This document shows, piece after piece, positions 29,582 through 32,412 of a stretch of 32,412 nucleotides of DNA. Position numbers and translations under genes: made by a program. The stretch spans positions 1-32,412 of the forward strand of contig NZ_JABXFD010000344.1 of the NCBI RefSeq assembly GCF_013372625.1. The letters run 5' to 3'. Each line of letters starts with the position of its first letter. The first letter of the stretch is position 1. Below the pieces are notes generated by a model. The model searched no databases. It saw only the letters and a list, made by a program, of their open reading frames with translations, and was not told where the DNA came from. The stretch comes from Actinomadura sp. BRA 177 (GTDB lineage Bacteria; Actinomycetota; Actinomycetes; Streptosporangiales; Streptosporangiaceae).

Positions 29582-29606
29582 CGTGCACGTGCACGAATGT
29601 GCACGT
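29582..29606. promoter_or_regulatory. Cluster of three GTGCAC palindromes upstream of the XRE gene
   Basis: GTGCAC occurs at 29583, 29589 and 29599. The first two form a perfect 14-nt palindrome (29582-29595). The cluster lies about 170 nt upstream of the XRE start, in a 407-nt stretch (29414-29820) with no supportable gene, and could be an operator. No experimental or family evidence ties it to this regulator. Confidence 0.35.
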
Positions 29607-29725
29607 CGGCCCGTCCGAACGGGGATGCCTTCGCCCTCGACGCTTCCCTCCGGTGCATAGAACAGCACCGGAGCTCCCGGTGGTTGCGGGGCTGGTCGTG
29701 GAGATCAACCCGTCTACCGGGAGCT

Positions 29726-29741
29726 CTTTGGTTTTCCAAAG
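29726..29741 (-). terminator. Low-GC hairpin downstream of the phosphotransferase gene
   Basis: CTTTGG and CCAAAG pair perfectly around a 4-nt homopolymer loop (TTTT on the plus strand). It lies 79 nt past the phosphotransferase stop. A second inverted repeat, CACCGG/CCGGTG, lies nearby at about 29666-29682. It may be a terminator or an operator. Confidence 0.35.
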
Positions 29742-29820
29742 GTGAACCGTCGACCTGCGATCACGTCGTGACCTGCATGCCCTCACACAGAGGATGGAAT
29801 GGGGTCAGCGGTGGCACATG

Positions 29821-30705
29821 TCAGATGTGCTCGGGAGTTTGGGAGTCGTGTTGGTGTTCCAGCAGCCTCTGCGCGTGTTCTCGGACACGTGGGGCGAGTC
29901 GGGCGTGGATGGCGTCGCGGTCGGCGGCTTGGAGGAGGATGGCTGCGACGGTGAGTTCGGCGAGTCGGCCGTCGGGTGTTGCGAGAATGTCGGCAAGGGT
30001 GTCGCGGATGCGGGTCGCCAGTTCTGGGGTGGGGAGTGTGTAGGCGTACAGGTGGGCGGCGTCGAATCCGTGGGGGGCGGGGCCGAAGCCTTCCCAGTCG
30101 AGGATGGTCAGTTCGGGGCTGGTGAGGTTGGCCCAGTGGAGGTCGCCGTGGGCGAGGGTCCAGCGGCGGACGGTGGTGTCGATGCCGACGTCGCCGAGGT
30201 AGCGCGGGATGGTGCGGTGTATGTAGTCCTGGGTGATGACGGGCGAGCGGTCGTCCGGTGCCGGGGTGGCCGCGACCGCGCTGATAGCCCGCTGCAATCG
30301 CGTCCACCACGCGTCGGTCAGGGTGATGTGTTCGGTGAGGTCGGGGGTCGGGGAGCAGACGGGCGCGGTGATGTAGGTGCTGAGTTCAGCTCGGTAGGCG
30401 TATGTCTCGCGGATCCAGTCCGCCGAGTCGAGTAGCCGGGGGCGTGGGATCTCTGCCGGCAGGGTGGCGGCGGCTTCCTGGGCGCCGGTCCAGAGTTTTC
30501 CGCCTTCCTCGCCTGCTGGTGCCTCCAGCACGCGGAGCCAGGCGTTGCCGTAGGACGTCGTGACGGGTGCGCCGATGGTCCTTCCGCCGTGGCCCCAGGC
30601 TTCGACGGCGCCGTCTGCGGGTGCGCAGCCGAGTCGGCTCGTCGCGTCGGCGAAGGCGGTGTGCATCCGTTCGCGGATGTCGGGGTCGTCAGGCTCGGAG
30701 AACAC
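29821..30705 (-). CDS. APH-fold phosphotransferase family protein
   Basis: 294 residues, GTG start 30705. The kinase-like catalytic loop is intact, AHGDLHWAN (185-193; Asp188, Asn193), and the metal-binding Asp is in LDWEGFG (Asp203). The N-terminal lobe is short; a glycine-containing segment GHGGRTIGAPV (38-48) may be the nucleotide loop, and no clear Lys equivalent is obvious. Such proteins phosphorylate small molecules (aminoglycosides, homoserine, choline and others); the substrate cannot be read from the sequence. It overlaps the end of the aldo/keto reductase gene by 17 nt, so it is the last gene of that operon. Confidence 0.8.
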   Translation of the reverse strand: MFSEPDDPDIRERMHTAFADATSRLGCAPADGAVEAWGHGGRTIGAPVTTSYGNAWLRVLEAPAGEEGGKLWTGAQEAAATLPAEIPRPRLLDSADWIRETYAYRAELSTYITAPVCSPTPDLTEHITLTDAWWTRLQRAISAVAATPAPDDRSPVITQDYIHRTIPRYLGDVGIDTTVRRWTLAHGDLHWANLTSPELTILDWEGFGPAPHGFDAAHLYAYTLPTPELATRIRDTLADILATPDGRLAELTVAAILLQAADRDAIHARLAPRVREHAQRLLEHQHDSQTPEHI

Positions 30706-31594
30706 GGCAGATGTCCTGGAGGTGCGTGAGCGTGATGGCTGGTCGCCGGAAGGCTCTGGATGCTTCTTGCCAGTGTGCCGTAGTCGAGGCCGACAGCAGA
30801 GCGCCGGTGAGTCCGGGCGTGGAGGCCACTACCGAGAGCGCCGCAGCGGCGTTCGAGGAGCCGGGGTCGATGAACTCGGCCAGGTCGGGCGTGACCAGGT
30901 CGGCGAGTTCGCCGCCGTTCAGGGGCGCGGAGGCCCACACCTCCAGCCCCGCCCCAGCGGCCTGTGCGATGGGGCCCGCGCCGTGGAGGGCTTCGGCGAA
31001 GGACGTGAGCTCGATGAGGCTCACGGGTAGTTGGATCGCCTGCAGATGGGTTCGGGTGCTTCCCGCTGCTCGTTGCGCCGCGGTGATGAGGTCTTGGACG
31101 GTGAAGGCGCCGCTGGTGAAGCCGCTCCAGGTGGCGATGCCGTAGCCGGCGATGTCGCCTCGCTGCGCGGTTTCCTCGAACGTCGTGAACGCTTGGATGA
31201 TCTGTTCGAGTAGTCGTTCTCGGTCGCCGTGCGCGTCGTGTTCGGGGTTGTGCAGGTACAGCAGGTCGAGCCGGTCGCGGCCTATCTCGGTGATGTTGGC
31301 GGTGATGCGGTGTCGGAGGTAGGCGGGGGCGATGGAGTGGCAGCGGGCGGCCTCCTTGGGGGTGATGAGGCCCGCCCGTTGAGCGGCCCGGGCTTGGTGC
31401 CGGGTCATGTGGCCGGCCTTGGTGGAGATCCGCACGTCAGGGTGATCGGGTAGCAGAGCGGCCAGTTGGTCGTGTGCGTTGCCTTCGGCGTAGACGGGGG
31501 CGGTGTCGATGACGGTGACTCCCGCCGCGATGGCGGCGCGGGCGGCGGCGGTCACGTCGCGGCATCGGTAGGTGCCCAGGCCGAGCACCGCCAT
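30689..31594 (-). CDS. Aldo/keto reductase
   Basis: 301 residues from ATG 31594, which overlaps the cupin gene's TGA (TGATG); GTG 31597 is an alternative. The catalytic tetrad of the AKR superfamily is visible: Asp30 (VIDTAPVYAEG), Tyr35, Lys59 (ISTKAGHM) and His115 (LLYLHNPEHD). The barrel order is normal, with GYGIATWSGF and WASAPLNGGELA in the C-terminal half. An NADPH-dependent carbonyl reduction is expected; the substrate is unknown. Coupled to a JmjC/cupin gene upstream and the phosphotransferase downstream, hinting at a small tailoring pathway. Confidence 0.88.
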   Translation of the reverse strand: MAVLGLGTYRCRDVTAAARAAIAAGVTVIDTAPVYAEGNAHDQLAALLPDHPDVRISTKAGHMTRHQARAAQRAGLITPKEAARCHSIAPAYLRHRITANITEIGRDRLDLLYLHNPEHDAHGDRERLLEQIIQAFTTFEETAQRGDIAGYGIATWSGFTSGAFTVQDLITAAQRAAGSTRTHLQAIQLPVSLIELTSFAEALHGAGPIAQAAGAGLEVWASAPLNGGELADLVTPDLAEFIDPGSSNAAAALSVVASTPGLTGALLSASTTAHWQEASRAFRRPAITLTHLQDICRVLRA

Positions 31595-32412
31595 CACGCC
31601 TGTCCTACGGCGATGATTCCGCTGCGCAGCAACTGGTCGAGCAACTCGGCGGCCTGGTCGATGGTGACGTTCGCGGCCTCGGCCAGGCCACCGAGCGTGG
31701 TCGGCCCTCCGGAGACGAGCGCCTCCAAGAGCGGAGCTGCCTGGTCAGCGAGTGTCCAGCGTTGCCCGGCGGCTTCCAGGGTCACGGCCTGCTCGGTGCA
31801 GCGCAGGACCGCCCTGGTTGTCATGAGCCGGACGGGTAGGCCAGGGTCATCCGGGAGCCGCTCGCGCACTGCGTGCGGCAGCGAGAAGCCGGCTCGCGGC
31901 CCACGGGCAGCATCACACGCTGCCAGGTAGGTATCAATCACCGCCGGGTCGTTGAGGCGTTCGGTCAAGAGCTTGCCCACCTCGCAGCGCCAGGCCGTCT
32001 GAGCGTCCTGGTCGGCCAGGCGCGGGATGTCGGCGCGGACAAAGTCTCGTGCACGCAGGTCATCCACCAACCACGCCAGCAGGTCGACGCCGGTGTGCGT
32101 GGCCAGGCCGCAGGTCAGGTGGAGCGAAGGTTGCCCGGTGGACGCGGCGGCGGCGTGCCACCAGCCGCGCGGGACGTGCAGGGCGTCCCCGGCCTGGAGA
32201 GTGAACTCGTCGATCGGGTACTCGGGTGGCGTGTCGTCGAATGCGACGTCTCGATATAGCGGGGCAGGGCGGGTGGGGCCGTCGATACGCCATCGCTCGG
32301 CGCCCGACACCTGGAGGACGATGACGCCGTGATCGTCCCCGCGGCACCCGAAGCCTTCCTCCGCGCCACCCTGCAGCGCTGTCGACCTTCACGCCAGCCC
32401 GCCGACACCCCG
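31594..32412 (-). pseudogene. JmjC/cupin-fold oxygenase-like gene, probably frameshifted; cut by window end
   Basis: The in-frame part includes VIVLQVSGAERWRIDGP and LQAGDALHVPRGWWHAA, typical of ROXA/JmjC-type 2-oxoglutarate oxygenases, then a helical region and a C-terminal winged-helix-like segment (TLGGLAEAANVTIDQAAELL). The open frame extends only to 32388, where a TGA (32389-32391) interrupts; the first usable start inside it is GTG 32310, in the middle of the cupin fold. Upstream homologous-looking sequence (AAGWRGG, about 32364-32384) lies in a different frame, so a 1-nt insertion or 2-nt loss near 32360 is likely. The expected iron motif HWDDHD reads RGDDHG, so the His ligand is replaced by Arg. 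Either a decayed gene or a sequencing error plus divergence; the 5' part lies outside the window. Confidence 0.55.

Noticed and set aside
29480..29820. Short frames on both strands between the XRE gene and the phosphotransferase
   Set aside because: None has a ribosome binding site, family motif or plausible codon use; they overlap one another and the palindromes.

Overview
The window is high-GC DNA from an actinomycete. Supporting signs are very GC-rich third codon positions, many GTG starts, ATGA/GTGA stop-start overlaps, an XRE/DUF5753 + DUF397 regulator pair, SWIM-protein islands and a CGNR zinc-finger remnant, all typical of Streptomyces/Actinomadura-like genomes. The genus cannot be fixed from the sequence alone. 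No rRNA, tRNA, CRISPR array or insertion sequence was seen.

Layout. 1-1858: a secreted class-2 lipase and a peptidoglycan-recognition amidase, both on the minus strand. 2143-6351: a seven-gene Mrp-type cation/proton antiporter operon (E, F, G, a DUF4040 subunit, a fused MbhE-MnhB subunit, C, D), every junction overlapping by 4 nt. The gene order matches the antiporter module of archaeal membrane-bound hydrogenase rather than a classical mrpABCDEFG operon. 6443-7349: two small minus-strand genes (SnoaL-like and hypothetical). 7486-9721: a decay zone with a frameshifted HAD gene, a CGNR zinc-finger remnant, a SWIM-family protein lacking its zinc finger and a 26-codon gene stub. 9734-13474: a SWIM-associated island with a coiled-coil protein, a full-length SWIM protein and a conserved hypothetical.

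13894-28215: the most interesting part. An EcsC-family protein precedes a three-gene, roughly 12.2 kb operon. The first gene encodes a 1735-residue DEAD/DEAH helicase with a DUF1998 region and a C-terminal Vsr-like nuclease domain, the second a 974-residue SNF2-type helicase, and the third a 1355-residue N6-adenine DNA methyltransferase. It looks like a compact DISARM-like or helicase-methylase anti-phage system in which the DrmA and DrmB activities are fused and a nuclease is attached. A small 59-residue/253-residue gene pair of unknown function follows. My model is that the methylase marks self DNA while the helicases and attached nuclease act on unmarked DNA.

28339-32412 (minus strand): the DUF397/XRE pair, then an aldo/keto reductase and an APH-fold phosphotransferase translationally coupled behind a JmjC/cupin gene. 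That cupin gene appears frameshifted and lacks an iron-binding histidine where the window ends.
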